Shown: positions 51,790 through 61,001, counted from the first letter of the stretch. The stretch: DNA of 64,000 nt from Acidobacteriaceae bacterium (GCA_003152695.1 PMAT01000115.1:38384-102383); one strand, 5' to 3'. The notes: generated from the sequence alone by a model not told the origin. A program made the numbers and translations.

Positions 51790-52731
51790 GTGTCCGCGCG
51801 CCCGAATTCCAACCCCCATTCCTCACGGCGGAAATCTCAACCGGACCAACCCGCGGTTGCAAACGGAAACGCGCTCGAGATTCTGCGCGCGCCAAGCCTC
51901 GCGGCCCTGCCCTGGCTGGTGCATGGATTCAGTACCCGACGGGGCGGGGTCTCAACATGCTACGGCGGCCGGAGCTTGAACCTCGGCCTTACCCCGGCGG
52001 ACAGCAAGGAAAACGTCGAGCGTAACCGCGCGCTGTTCCTTGAAGCGCTGGGCGCGGCGAGGCAAAACTCCGGCGGCGTTTGGCCGCTGGTGCAAATGAA
52101 ACAGATGCACTCGGCGGTGGTTCATCGCGTGAGCGAGCCGCCACGCGCGCCGCTCGCGGGTGACGGCATCATCACCAACACGCCCGCATTGCTGCTGGCC
52201 ATCAAGACTGCCGATTGCGTTCCCGTGTTAGTGGCTGACGTGAAGCGCCGCGTGATTGGCGCATTCCACGCAGGCTGGCGCGGTACCGCCGCCCGCATCG
52301 TGGAGAAGGGCGTGGGCGAAATGCGCCGGCAGTTTGGCAGCGTGCCGCGCGATCTGCGCGCCGCTATCGGGCCGTCCATCCGGCGCTGCTGCTATCAGGT
52401 TGGCCCCGAAGTTCGTGCCGAGTTCGACTCGCAATTCCCCTACAGCAGCGATCTCTTCGAAGAAGTCTTCGACGCGAACGCCATCCACGTTCGCTATCCC
52501 ATGTTGTTCCTGACCGCGCGGGCTCCCGGTCACAGCGAGCTTGGTCCCGAACTGCATCTTGATCTGGTTGAGGCCAACCGCCGACAGCTCGAAGACGCCG
52601 GGCTGCGTGCCGAGCACATCAGCATCGTCGACGGATGCACCGCGTGCGACACCGCGCGCTTCTTCTCGCACCGCGCCACGTTCGGCAAAACCGGACGCAT
52701 GATGGCCGCCATCGGCATCCGGGCAGAATGA
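51790..52731 (+). CDS. pgeF: Purine-nucleoside phosphorylase/laccase-domain protein (PgeF/YfiH)
   Basis: A 313-aa protein with the DUF152/YfiH fold. The zinc-binding residues are visible in KTADCVPVLVAD and AFHAGWRGTAARIVEKG (His and Cys ligands) and in the IGPSIRRCCYQVG segment. Relatives cleave purine nucleosides (LACC1-type) or edit peptidoglycan precursors. The start is GTG with AGAGG upstream, giving a Ser/Pro-rich N-terminal extension of about 30 residues. The last gene before the minisatellite. Confidence 0.9.
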   Translation: MSARPNSNPHSSRRKSQPDQPAVANGNALEILRAPSLAALPWLVHGFSTRRGGVSTCYGGRSLNLGLTPADSKENVERNRALFLEALGAARQNSGGVWPLVQMKQMHSAVVHRVSEPPRAPLAGDGIITNTPALLLAIKTADCVPVLVADVKRRVIGAFHAGWRGTAARIVEKGVGEMRRQFGSVPRDLRAAIGPSIRRCCYQVGPEVRAEFDSQFPYSSDLFEEVFDANAIHVRYPMLFLTARAPGHSELGPELHLDLVEANRRQLEDAGLRAEHISIVDGCTACDTARFFSHRATFGKTGRMMAAIGIRAE

Positions 52732-52786
52732 GATCACCCGCGTCGCCAAAACAAAACGGGCCGGAGATTTCTCCCCGGCCACTAAC

Positions 52787-52898
52787 CACTATCCACTGAC
52801 CACTATCCACTGACCACTATCCACTAACCACTATCCACTAACCACTATCCACTAACCACTATCCACTAATCACTATCCACTAATCACTATCCACTATC
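52787..52898. repeat. 14-bp minisatellite, eight units
   Basis: Eight tandem copies of CACTATCCACTRAY with no length variation. The changes go in order: GAC, GAC, AAC, AAC, AAC, AAT, AAT, ATC at the unit end. It fills the space between two convergent genes and overlaps the stop codon of the pruA-like gene in the last unit. Such arrays probably expand by slippage. Confidence 0.9.
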
Positions 52899-54519
52899 TC
52901 CTGACCTTCTCCCCAATCGACTTTGCCTGGGTGAACAGCAACAAATAGTCCGGCCCGCCCGCCTTCGAGTCTGTGCCCGACATATTGAAGCCGCCGAAGG
53001 GATGCGCGCCCACCATGGCTCCCGTGCACTTGCGATTGATGTACAGGTTGCCGACGTGGAACTGCTCTTTGGCCGCCTCGATCTTATCTTCCGACGTGGT
53101 ATAGACCGCGCCGGTCAGGCCGAACTCGGTGTTGTTGGCGATTTCAAGCCCATGTTCGAAGCCGCGCGACTTGATCACCGCCAGCACCGGGCCGAAGATT
53201 TCCTGCTGCGAAATTGTCGCCATGGGATCGACATCGGCAATCACCGTGGGCTGGATGAAGAAGCCATCGCCGGCTTCGGTGGCGCGCGCGCCGCCGGTAA
53301 TCAGCCTTCCGCCTTCCGCAATGCCCTTCTCGATATAGCCCAGAATCGACTTCATCGATTTCTCGTTGACCACCGGGCCCATCCCCGGGTTCTGCGTGGG
53401 GTCGCCAACCGTGATCTTCTCCACGCGCTCCTTCAGGCGTTGCAAAAATTTGTCGTATACGCGCTCATCCACGATGGCGCGCGAGCACGCCGAGCACTTC
53501 TGCCCGCTGAATCCAAACGCCGCGGAGGCCACGCCCTCGACCGCCGCATCGAGATCGGCGTCAGTGTCCACCACGATGGAGTCCTTGCCGCCCATCTCCA
53601 GGACAGTGCGCTTGATCCAAATTTGGCCGGGTTGCTGCACCGCGGCGCGCTGGTTGATGTGCAGTCCCACTTCCTTCGATCCGGTGAACGCGATGTAGCG
53701 CGTCTTGGGGTGCTCGACGATGGCATTGCCAAAACTGTTGCCATGGCCGGGACAGAAGTTGACCACGCCGTCGGGGAGGCCGGCCTCTTCCAGGAGCTCG
53801 AAGAACTTCGCCGCGATGGTGGGCGAATCGCTCGAGGGCTTCAGGATGACCGTGTTGCCACTGACGACGGAGGCCAGCGTCATGCCGCCCATGATGGCGC
53901 CGGGAAAATTCCACGGCGGAATCACCACGCCCACGCCCAGCGGGATGTAGCGCAGGTAGTCGCGCTCGCCCGGCAACTGCACGGGCGGCTCGGCCTTGGA
54001 GAGGCGCAGCGCTTCCAAGGCGTAGAAGTCGCAGAAGTCGATCAGTTCGGCGATGTCGCCATCGGCCTCGGCCCAGTTCTTGCCGACCTCAAAGATCATC
54101 CACGCCATCAGCTCGAACTTGCGCTCGCGCAGCAGCGCGCTCACCCGGAACAGCAGGTTGGTGCGCTCCTCGATGGAGGCGAATTTCCAGGTCTCGAACG
54201 CCTTCAGCGCAGCCTGCATCGCGGGCTCAACCTCGCTCGCGCTCGCCGCCTGATGAATGCCGACAATCTCCGACGGCTTGGCCGGATTAAGCGATTGCGT
54301 CTTCTCCGCGGTCTTCAGGTGACGGCCGCCGATGACCAGTTCGTATTCGCGGCCCAGTTCGTTGCGGACTTTCTCGATGGCCGCCTTCATGCGGCGCGCG
54401 TTTTCCGGGTTGCTGAAATCAACCGAGGGTTCATTCTTGAAGGTGGCGGGAATCTGGGCGTTGTTGACGGTAGCGGAAATGCGAGTTCCTTCCCGGGCGG
54501 GAGTTGTTGTGGTAGCCAT
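52894..54519 (-). CDS. pruA: L-glutamate gamma-semialdehyde dehydrogenase
   Basis: A 541-aa aldehyde dehydrogenase of the 1-pyrroline-5-carboxylate dehydrogenase type (proline to glutamate). NAD-binding: GVGVVIPPWNFPGAIM and ILKPSSDSPTIAAKFFELLE; FTGSKEVGLHI; the active-site Glu in VLEMGGKDSIVVD; the catalytic Cys in FGFSGQKCSACSR; then EIFGPVLAVIKSR. The N-terminal QIPATFKNEPSVDFSNPENA resembles the RocA/PruA family. No proline dehydrogenase is adjacent. The stop lies in the last unit of the minisatellite. Confidence 0.93.
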   Translation of the reverse strand: MATTTTPAREGTRISATVNNAQIPATFKNEPSVDFSNPENARRMKAAIEKVRNELGREYELVIGGRHLKTAEKTQSLNPAKPSEIVGIHQAASASEVEPAMQAALKAFETWKFASIEERTNLLFRVSALLRERKFELMAWMIFEVGKNWAEADGDIAELIDFCDFYALEALRLSKAEPPVQLPGERDYLRYIPLGVGVVIPPWNFPGAIMGGMTLASVVSGNTVILKPSSDSPTIAAKFFELLEEAGLPDGVVNFCPGHGNSFGNAIVEHPKTRYIAFTGSKEVGLHINQRAAVQQPGQIWIKRTVLEMGGKDSIVVDTDADLDAAVEGVASAAFGFSGQKCSACSRAIVDERVYDKFLQRLKERVEKITVGDPTQNPGMGPVVNEKSMKSILGYIEKGIAEGGRLITGGARATEAGDGFFIQPTVIADVDPMATISQQEIFGPVLAVIKSRGFEHGLEIANNTEFGLTGAVYTTSEDKIEAAKEQFHVGNLYINRKCTGAMVGAHPFGGFNMSGTDSKAGGPDYLLLFTQAKSIGEKVRR

Positions 54520-54766
54520 AAGTGCGTCCTCTCAGATGTTGGTCAGTGCAGTTTTAGTAGATGCCGTGCGCTGCGGCAGGATGCGGCACGAGCGCAGGCC
54601 GATCTCTAATGATAAGCGCGGGCGAGGGCTTTGTCTTGTGAGGCCCGTGCCGAACGAGGACGCGCCGAGGCGATCACGAGTAGGACGGTCAAAGGTATCT
54701 GTCCTTTCTGGTTCGTCTTGTGGTTTATTGTTGACGTAGGGGCGAAAGAATGGCGAAATATATCAA

Positions 54767-55609
54767 ATGACTAGAACTCGCCCTAAGCGGTTACACCATG
54801 ACGAGGTGGGTCCATGGTCCGAGCTAAAGCTCGAGATTCTCAGAAAGTATGCAACCGCCTATTCCACGATCCTGACGGAGAAGGGTTTTCATCACTCCTA
54901 TGTTGACGCATTCGCCGGATCTGGACACCACCTTTCCAAGCGAACCGGAGAGCTAATTCCGGGGAGCCCTCTCAACGCCCTGGATGTCAAGCCGCCATTC
55001 GACAATTTCTACCTTATCGACCTTGATGCTGTAAAGGTTGATGAACTCCGCAAACTCACAGCCGACAAGAACAATGTCCACGTTTTTGGCGGTGATTCCA
55101 ATTCAATACTGCTTTCTGAAGTGTTCCCGAACATTCGATACGAGAGTTATAAGCGCGCACTATGCATCCTCGATCCTTATGGGCTTCACCTCAACTGGAC
55201 CGTAATTGCTGAAGCCGCTAAGCTACGCACTATTGAAATATTTCTGAATTTTCCCGTGCTTGACATGAACCGGAATGTACTCTGGCGTACCGAAGATGCT
55301 TCGGGTGAGAGCGTTGTCCGCATGAACGCGTTTTGGGGAGGCGAGTCTTGGAGGGATGTGGCCTACAGCTCTGACGCCAATCTGTTTGACATAAAAGAGA
55401 AACAGACCAACGAAGTCATTGCTGAAGCCTTTCGAGAGCGCTTGCGGACCGTGGCTGGATTCAAGCACGTGCCAGAACCGGCCCCAATGCGGAACTCGAA
55501 AGGCGCGGTTCTTTATTACCTATTCTTCGCAGCACAGCAGCCAGCGGCAGAAAAAATAGTAACGGACATCTTCAGCGCGTACCGCAAACGAGGGATGCTG
55601 CATGGCTGA
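54767..55609 (+). CDS. tcmP: Three-Cys-motif partner protein (TcmP-like)
   Basis: A 280-aa protein of the TcmP family, always found beside a three-Cys-motif protein. Visible blocks: a basic start RTRPKRLHHDEVGPWSELKL, HSYVDAFAGSGHH (a methyltransferase-like glycine loop), NFYLIDLDAVKVDEL, VFGGDSNSIL, CILDPYGLHLNWTVIAEAAK (DPxG loop) and FLNFPVLDMNRN. These resemble a degenerate Rossmann methyltransferase. The last eight bases overlap the start of the next gene. The base composition is less GC-rich than its neighbours, which suggests acquisition. The activity is not known. Confidence 0.85.
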   Translation: MTRTRPKRLHHDEVGPWSELKLEILRKYATAYSTILTEKGFHHSYVDAFAGSGHHLSKRTGELIPGSPLNALDVKPPFDNFYLIDLDAVKVDELRKLTADKNNVHVFGGDSNSILLSEVFPNIRYESYKRALCILDPYGLHLNWTVIAEAAKLRTIEIFLNFPVLDMNRNVLWRTEDASGESVVRMNAFWGGESWRDVAYSSDANLFDIKEKQTNEVIAEAFRERLRTVAGFKHVPEPAPMRNSKGAVLYYLFFAAQQPAAEKIVTDIFSAYRKRGMLHG

Positions 55610-56348
55610 ACGCTCAAAGATCGAATGGACGGATGCGACGTGGAACCCGGTTCGCGGCTGCACTAAGATCAGTCCGGGCTGCGCCCATTGCTACGCCGCT
55701 GTGTTTGCTGAACGATTCCGTGGCGTCAAAGGCCATCCCTACGAGCAAGGGTTTGATATTAGGCTCGTGCCGGAGAAGCTGAATGAGCCTTTGAAATGGC
55801 GCTCACCCAGACGCGTATTCGTCAATTCCATGAGCGACTTGTTTCATGAGGCTGTTCCAGACGACTACATTGCTTCCGTTGTGGATGTGATGGTCCGGGC
55901 GGATTGGCATACATTTCAGGTGCTTACGAAGCGGTCCCGGCGTATGCGCGACCTGCTAAGAACATGTCTCAGGTTTGCGGCAGCCAAACCGCACATCTGG
56001 TGGGGAGTAAGTGTTGAAAATCAAAAGCACGGGCTGCCCAGGATCGAGCACCTGCGCTCCACACCAGCAGCGGTAAAATTCCTATCCATCGAACCCCTGC
56101 TAGAGGATTTGGGGACGATCAACCTATCTCGTATCGACTGGGTGATTGTTGGCGGAGAAAGCGGATTCGGGGCTAGGCCAATGTTGCCGCAATGGGTAAC
56201 CTCCATCCGCAGCCAGTGCCGGGAACATGGTGTTCCGTTCTTCTTCAAGCAGTGGGGCGGTGTTCGCAAGAAGCGAACTGGGCGTTTGCTGGATGGACAA
56301 ACCTACGACGAGATGCCACCGACAACCCTGAGAGTCCTCTCGGCATGA
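55602..56348 (+). CDS. Phage Gp37/Gp68-family three-Cys-motif protein
   Basis: A 248-aa protein of the Gp37/Gp68 (DUF5131) family. It starts SKIEWTDATWNPVRGCTKIS, and the motif CTKISPGCAHC (Cys-x6-Cys-x2-Cys, about 20-30) recalls an iron-sulfur site of radical-SAM type. Other landmarks: VFVNSMSDLFHEAVPDDYI, FQVLTKRSRRM, WWGVSVENQ, FLSIEPLLEDLG, WVIVGGESGFGARPM and FFFKQWGG. It is translationally coupled to tcmP (eight-base overlap). No phage genes surround it. The chemistry and target are unknown; a nucleic-acid modification or defence function is only a guess. Confidence 0.85.
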   Translation: MAERSKIEWTDATWNPVRGCTKISPGCAHCYAAVFAERFRGVKGHPYEQGFDIRLVPEKLNEPLKWRSPRRVFVNSMSDLFHEAVPDDYIASVVDVMVRADWHTFQVLTKRSRRMRDLLRTCLRFAAAKPHIWWGVSVENQKHGLPRIEHLRSTPAAVKFLSIEPLLEDLGTINLSRIDWVIVGGESGFGARPMLPQWVTSIRSQCREHGVPFFFKQWGGVRKKRTGRLLDGQTYDEMPPTTLRVLSA

Positions 56349-56373
56349 ACCTGCAAATCACCTGACCGAATCG

Positions 56374-56835
56374 CTACGTGCCGATGTCCATCCACTCCGG
56401 ATGGTAGTCCTTCCAGATGCCCGTTCCGGCCGAGATCTGGCGGACGGGAGCGTCTTCGGCGTGCTTGGCGGTACGTACCCACTCCCAGGCGTGCAGGATT
56501 TCGGAGCTGTCGAAGTAACGAGTCTCGGCCTCAAGGATGGCTGCGCCCGCGGTAACGATCGCCACAATCTCTTCCCACTTATCGGCGCCCACCACCGCCA
56601 TCCGCGCGATGTGGTCGGTGTGCTTCTGGAGAAATCGCATTTCCTCCCAGCGCGCTCCCCAGTCGGCGCCATGCATCTGCGAAAGATCGGCGACAATGCC
56701 GATGGGCTTGTGTTTGCGCTGGGTAATCACGATTTCGATTTGCGGCTCAAACGCCTTAATGTCTTCGGCCGTCAGTTTGCCGACCACCTTGAAGCCCAGT
56801 ACTCCCCCAAAGCTCTCCTTGAGACGTTCGATCAT
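56374..56835 (-). CDS. SpoIIAA-like (STAS/SEC14-type) protein
   Basis: A 153-aa protein of the DUF3478/SpoIIAA-like group. It begins MIERLKESFGGVLGFKVVGK, then LTAEDIKAFEPQIEIVI, KPIGIVADLSQMHGADWGAR, and RMAVVGADKWEEIVAIVT. The C-terminal 35 residues (VRTAKHAEDAPVRQISAGTG) leave the family pattern. Such proteins are thought to act in stress signalling or lipid binding; the target is not known. The ATG at 56835 has GGAG about 11 bases upstream. It converges on the Gp37/Gp68 gene. Confidence 0.82.
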   Translation of the reverse strand: MIERLKESFGGVLGFKVVGKLTAEDIKAFEPQIEIVITQRKHKPIGIVADLSQMHGADWGARWEEMRFLQKHTDHIARMAVVGADKWEEIVAIVTAGAAILEAETRYFDSSEILHAWEWVRTAKHAEDAPVRQISAGTGIWKDYHPEWMDIGT

Positions 56836-57019
56836 GGCGTGCGCGCTCCTTCTGTTAGCAGGTCGAGATAACTGCAAGATACTGTTGTACACGATTGTCG
56901 GTATTCCATTGCATAAATTCCTTCACGCTTTGGCCGCACTATGCAATACGGCGGCAGCAGGCTCAGGCTTCGGAACCAGCTGAACGCTAATGCCGAAAAG
57001 GGGCTGTTTCGGCGGCAGC

Positions 57020-58216
57020 TTAGACGGCGCTGCCTGCCGCCAAACTTTTCGGGGTCCCGGGCCCCGCGGACGGACTCGCGGCAAGCCTCTGATGGTCGAC
57101 CCAGCGGGCCCGAATGCGCAGGAATGGCCACTCAATCACAAGAAAGGTGACGGCAGCCACAAACAGACTGGCAGCTAGACACAAGAAATAGACAGCCCAC
57201 AAGCCGAAGATGCCGCGACTCGACCAGCCGGACAACCAATTGCGCATGAGGATCAGCATACCAGTGTGGTTAAGGTAGAGGCCAAACGAGAGGCGACTCA
57301 CCAGGTAGAAGACCTTCGAGCGGAGTATACCCGGTAGGGGAAGAGCAGAAATCGCATATAGCTCCAGCGAGCCGTAGATAAGGCCGAGCGCTGTGAAATT
57401 CAGCAATAGAGAATCAATTCTGTAGAGTCCGAAACCACAAATCACCATCATTCCAGCAGCCACCGCCGTGAAGGTTTTCAGGCGCAGCCAGGCCTTGTGG
57501 AAGACGGAAAGCCATGCCAGCAAGACCCCAACCGCAAGACCGTCGGCATGGGTATAAATCGGAAGGTACAACTCTATCCGCAAGTCGCTGTCAATCAGAT
57601 AGGAGTGGGCAATCACCCAGGCGCGAGCTAAGACCAAGGCCACTATCGTTATACAGGGCACGATCCACAAGCGACGGGGCAACAGTATGAGTACAAATAG
57701 CGACAGTAATATTGGGGCGGCAATGTAAAACTGTTCTTCCGTGGATAAGGACCAACCACCCCCTAGCTGGCCGGGGAAGATGTTCGACAGAAAAAACCCA
57801 TCGGGCCAGATAGTCGCGACGCTGCTCCGTTTGAAATACAATGCGGCCGCGGCAAATATCACGAAACTGAAATATAACGGCCAGATACGAAGCCCGCGAC
57901 GTAGCAGAAAATGCCCAATGCGAATTCGCCCCGTGCGATCCAGTTCTTTCCAGAGCTGAGTCCCGATTAATAGTCCACTCAAAACGAAGAACAGATCGAC
58001 GCCGGTCCAGCCCCATCGGAGTATCTGAAAGTGCGGTATGAGAGGGGCGGCATGAAAGAAACCGGCATAATGTCCAGTGAATACCAGTAGGATGGCGGCG
58101 CTGCGCAGGACGTCGAGTGCTGCAACATTCGCTCGAGGCGGATGAAAGAGATCGTCCAGCCCTTCCCTGAAACCAGCGGGAATTCTGACGGGTGCTTTCA
58201 CGTTCCCGACCCTCAT
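57020..58216 (-). CDS. Acyltransferase family 3 (OafA/YrhL-like) membrane protein
   Basis: A 398-aa polytopic protein with about ten helices. Family signatures: ANVAALDVLRSAAILLVFTG with the conserved Arg, then HYAGFF (catalytic-type His), GWTGVDLFFVLSGLLIG, the RRGLRIWPLYFSF segment and GGGWSLSTEEQFYIAAP. The C-terminal SFGLYLNHTGMLI and FLVIEWPFLR are typical. It would transfer acetyl or similar groups to an exported sugar. No glycan operon is adjacent. It is followed by a PBP4-type gene 20 bp away on the same strand. Confidence 0.9.
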   Translation of the reverse strand: MRVGNVKAPVRIPAGFREGLDDLFHPPRANVAALDVLRSAAILLVFTGHYAGFFHAAPLIPHFQILRWGWTGVDLFFVLSGLLIGTQLWKELDRTGRIRIGHFLLRRGLRIWPLYFSFVIFAAAALYFKRSSVATIWPDGFFLSNIFPGQLGGGWSLSTEEQFYIAAPILLSLFVLILLPRRLWIVPCITIVALVLARAWVIAHSYLIDSDLRIELYLPIYTHADGLAVGVLLAWLSVFHKAWLRLKTFTAVAAGMMVICGFGLYRIDSLLLNFTALGLIYGSLELYAISALPLPGILRSKVFYLVSRLSFGLYLNHTGMLILMRNWLSGWSSRGIFGLWAVYFLCLAASLFVAAVTFLVIEWPFLRIRARWVDHQRLAASPSAGPGTPKSLAAGSAV

Positions 58217-58239
58217 GAACTAACACTTCAAGCAGGCAG

Positions 58240-59820
58240 TTACTTTTTGTCTTCGACCATCTTCTCCACGATCTGGTCAATGGTGTCGAGCGCTTTCTTG
58301 GCGGGCATGGTGTCGTTGTTGGTCATGATGGAAAACGCGATGTGTTCCCCGCGCTGCGTTGTGGCGTAGCCCGCCAGCGAGTACACGTGCGCCAGCGACC
58401 CCGTTTTGCCATGCACCAGACCCATCACCGGCGTGGTGCGAAAACGTTCGGCGAGCGATCCATCCACCCCGGCGATAGGCAGCGTATCTTCGTAGAGCTG
58501 GCCCCAGGGTTGCCGGTGACAATAGAGCAGGATGGCAACCACTGCGTCGGGAGTGACCAGGTTTTCGCGTGACAGTCCCGAGCCGTCGAGAAAGACGAAC
58601 TGTTCCGGCTTAATCCCGGCGCGAATCAGGAAGCCGCGCAGAACTTCCAGGCCGCCCTGAATCGAGCCCGACGTCCCCTTCTCCTTGCCCAGCAAGCGCA
58701 GCATCAGCTCGGCGTGCAGGTTCTGGCTCACCTTGTTGATGACCCGCAGATCTTGCGCGATCGGCTGCGACTGATAGCTGGCGAGCACCAGCGGCGCGGG
58801 GTTCGGCGGCCGGGTCGTGTCGCCGCCGCCAGAAGCCATTGAGGTGACGCTGAAGGTCTGGGTGGACGCAAGTTCGGTGTGATGAGTGCGGGCGCGTCCG
58901 TAGATGGTGACGCCTCGCTCTTCCAGCAGTTCGCGGAAGAGCCTCGCGGTGAAATCGGCGGGGTCCTCGATGGCCAGGGCTTCCCCGAAGCCGGGGTCAT
59001 CCTGCGGGATGTTGCCCCAGAAGGTGAGCTGATTCGAGCCGGGCTCGCGATTGATCGACACCGTGCGCGGTCCAGTTCCTTGCGGCGTGGTCATCACCCG
59101 GTTATCGATTTTGTAGTACTCGGGAAACGGGACGACGGTCAGGAACGCGCGTTCGCCGGGGCGGTCCGCCGGCATGATGTTCACGAAGATGACGTTGTCA
59201 TTGATGGTCAGCGCCGAAACCGGGGCGCCCCATTCCCGCGCCAGATCGTCCTGCGACCAGCCCTCGCTGTAGCGCTCGAAGACGAAGTAGGAATCGTCGG
59301 CTACTACGTCGCCATCGATATATTTCAAGCCCTGCTGGACAAGCTGGTCGGCGAGAGTCTGTAAGACTTGGATCGGCGGCGTCTTGCGTTCCGTGTGCAT
59401 GTTGTAGGGAAGCGTTCGTCCCGAGAGGTTGGGATCGCCCCGTCCCACCAGCACCAGATCGGAGTTGAGCCGGCCGTACTTGTCGAGCGTGCCCGTGGTT
59501 TCCACCGTGGTCTTGAAGCGATAGTCGGGCCCGATCAGCCCAAAGACGGCAGCCGTGGTGAACAGCTTGGTGTTCGACGCAGGGGTAAAAAGTTTGTCCT
59601 GGTTGAGGGCGTAGAGCGGCTTGCCGGTGTCCATCGAAACCGCGTAGATACCCCAAAATCCGCGCGCCGCCTCGGGATCGCCCAGGATCTTGTCGACCTC
59701 GGACGCCAGCCTCTTCTCCTCACTCGGCTTCTTGTCGGCCTTGTTGTTGCTTGCGGCAAAAGCGGACGTAAGCAGCGCGCCGAGCAGGACAAAGGAGGCG
59801 AGATGGCGAACCCGGTACAT
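58240..59820 (-). CDS. dacB: D-alanyl-D-alanine carboxypeptidase/endopeptidase (PBP4 type)
   Basis: A 526-aa periplasmic peptidoglycan hydrolase (S13). The signal peptide is HLASFVLLGALLTSAFAAS. Active-site motifs: SxxK in LFTPASNTKLFTTAAVFG (about 85), SxN in GSGLSRENLVTPDAVV (about 390) and KTG in LVHGKTGSLAHVYSLAGY (about 470). The long insert between the first two motifs is usual for the class. The longer frame to 59865 adds 15 residues ahead of the signal peptide, so ATG 59820 is preferred. It faces folP across about 95 bp. Confidence 0.95.
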   Translation of the reverse strand: MYRVRHLASFVLLGALLTSAFAASNNKADKKPSEEKRLASEVDKILGDPEAARGFWGIYAVSMDTGKPLYALNQDKLFTPASNTKLFTTAAVFGLIGPDYRFKTTVETTGTLDKYGRLNSDLVLVGRGDPNLSGRTLPYNMHTERKTPPIQVLQTLADQLVQQGLKYIDGDVVADDSYFVFERYSEGWSQDDLAREWGAPVSALTINDNVIFVNIMPADRPGERAFLTVVPFPEYYKIDNRVMTTPQGTGPRTVSINREPGSNQLTFWGNIPQDDPGFGEALAIEDPADFTARLFRELLEERGVTIYGRARTHHTELASTQTFSVTSMASGGGDTTRPPNPAPLVLASYQSQPIAQDLRVINKVSQNLHAELMLRLLGKEKGTSGSIQGGLEVLRGFLIRAGIKPEQFVFLDGSGLSRENLVTPDAVVAILLYCHRQPWGQLYEDTLPIAGVDGSLAERFRTTPVMGLVHGKTGSLAHVYSLAGYATTQRGEHIAFSIMTNNDTMPAKKALDTIDQIVEKMVEDKK

Positions 59821-59916
59821 AGGGCTACTACTCTGGATTTTAGCACCGGCAAGCAAGGCTGCCATATTTCATTTTGCGGCAGCAATTCTGCGCCTTCGGC
59901 CCATTACAATCGTTGC

Positions 59917-60843
59917 ATGCGCCCTCACTTTCGCTGGCAGCTACGGTCCCGCACGCTGGAGTTGGGCCGGCGAACTCTCATCATGGGAGTTCTGAACGTT
60001 ACCCCGGATTCGTTCTCCGACGGAGGCGAGTTTCTGCAGCCGGAACGCGCCGTGCAACAGGCGCTGCACATGCTGGACGAAGGCGCCGGCATTCTGGACC
60101 TGGGAGGCGAATCCACCCGTCCAGGGGCACGCCTTGCCGGCGATGAGGCCAGCGCCACAGTAAAGTCAAAGCCCAGGCCGGTGGTCACCGAGGAGGAAGA
60201 ACTGCGCCGGGTGATGCCGGTGTTGCATGGCATCCTGCAAGCGCGGCCGGGAACGGTCATTTCGGTGGACACCTACAAGTCAGGCGTGGCCCGCGCGGCG
60301 GTGGGCGCAGGCGCGGAGATCGTGAACGATGTCAGCGCCTTTCAGTGGGACCCCGGGATGGGGCAAACGTGCGCCGAATTGCAGTGCGGCGTGGTGCTGA
60401 TGCACACCCGCGGACAGCCCGAGGAATGGCGCAATCTTTCCCGTGATCCCAACATCACGGAATTGGTGGAGCATGACCTCGCCAACCTGCTGCTCATTGC
60501 CCTGCATGGTGGGGTCCAGAGGCCACGCATCGTGCTCGATCCCGGCTTCGGCTTCGGCAAGAATTTCGAAGAGAACTATCCCCTATTGGCGCATTTCGGT
60601 CGCTTGCAGCGCTTCGGATTTCCGCTGCTGGCCGGGACCTCGCGCAAATCGTTTGTGGGACGCACCGTCGGCCAGCGCGCAGGCAGGGACGCGCCACCCT
60701 CGGAACGGCTCTATGGATCGCTCGCTGCCATGGTCGCCAGCATCCTGCGCGGCGCCCACATCGTGCGGGTCCACGACGTGAAGCCAGCGGTGGAAGCCGC
60801 CGCCGTCGCCGATGAAGTGCTTGCCGCGGAGGGCGGGGCTTGA
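59917..60843 (+). CDS. folP: Dihydropteroate synthase
   Basis: Joins p-aminobenzoate and the pterin diphosphate in folate synthesis. A 308-aa TIM barrel, with LIMGVLNVTPDSFSDGGEFL (pterin-binding loop 1), ILDLGGESTRPGARL (loop 2), VISVDTYKSGVARAAVGAGA, IVNDVSAFQWDPGM, VVLMHTRGQPEEW, RIVLDPGFGFGKNFEENYPL, and LLAGTSRKSFVGR near the end. The ATG at 59917 gives the family start; the frame extends far upstream only as a shadow of the antisense dacB. Confidence 0.97.
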   Translation: MRPHFRWQLRSRTLELGRRTLIMGVLNVTPDSFSDGGEFLQPERAVQQALHMLDEGAGILDLGGESTRPGARLAGDEASATVKSKPRPVVTEEEELRRVMPVLHGILQARPGTVISVDTYKSGVARAAVGAGAEIVNDVSAFQWDPGMGQTCAELQCGVVLMHTRGQPEEWRNLSRDPNITELVEHDLANLLLIALHGGVQRPRIVLDPGFGFGKNFEENYPLLAHFGRLQRFGFPLLAGTSRKSFVGRTVGQRAGRDAPPSERLYGSLAAMVASILRGAHIVRVHDVKPAVEAAAVADEVLAAEGGA

Positions 60844-60858
60844 GCGCAAACTTTGAGC

Positions 60859-60955
60859 TGCCATCCTGAGCGAGGAGCGCAAACGGGCCCCGAGCAAACA
60901 CCGGGTTTGTGCTTGCTGGGGCGTTGCACCGACGAGTCGAAGGACCCCTATTGCC
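60859..60955. repeat. Interspersed repeat A, diverged copy 3
   Basis: TGCCATCCTGAGCGAGGAGC opens and ACGAGTCGAAGGACCCCTAT closes a 97-bp stretch with the outline of the copies at 667 and 9344. The centre is longer, with its own palindromic pieces (AAACACCGGGTTTGTG). It lies just after folP. Confidence 0.45.
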
Positions 60956-61001
60956 ACAAGATCACTATGTGGCCGGCTGCCAGAGCGAGACAGTTGAGAA
61001 A

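Noticed and set aside
53002-54609. Plus-strand open frame of 535 codons
   Set aside because: It is fully antisense to the aldehyde dehydrogenase, which has all catalytic motifs. The frame is open only because of high GC.
54700-54766. Promoter TTGACG with TATATC ahead of tcmP
   Set aside because: The spacing is 22 bp and the -10 touches the start codon, so it is not reported as a site.
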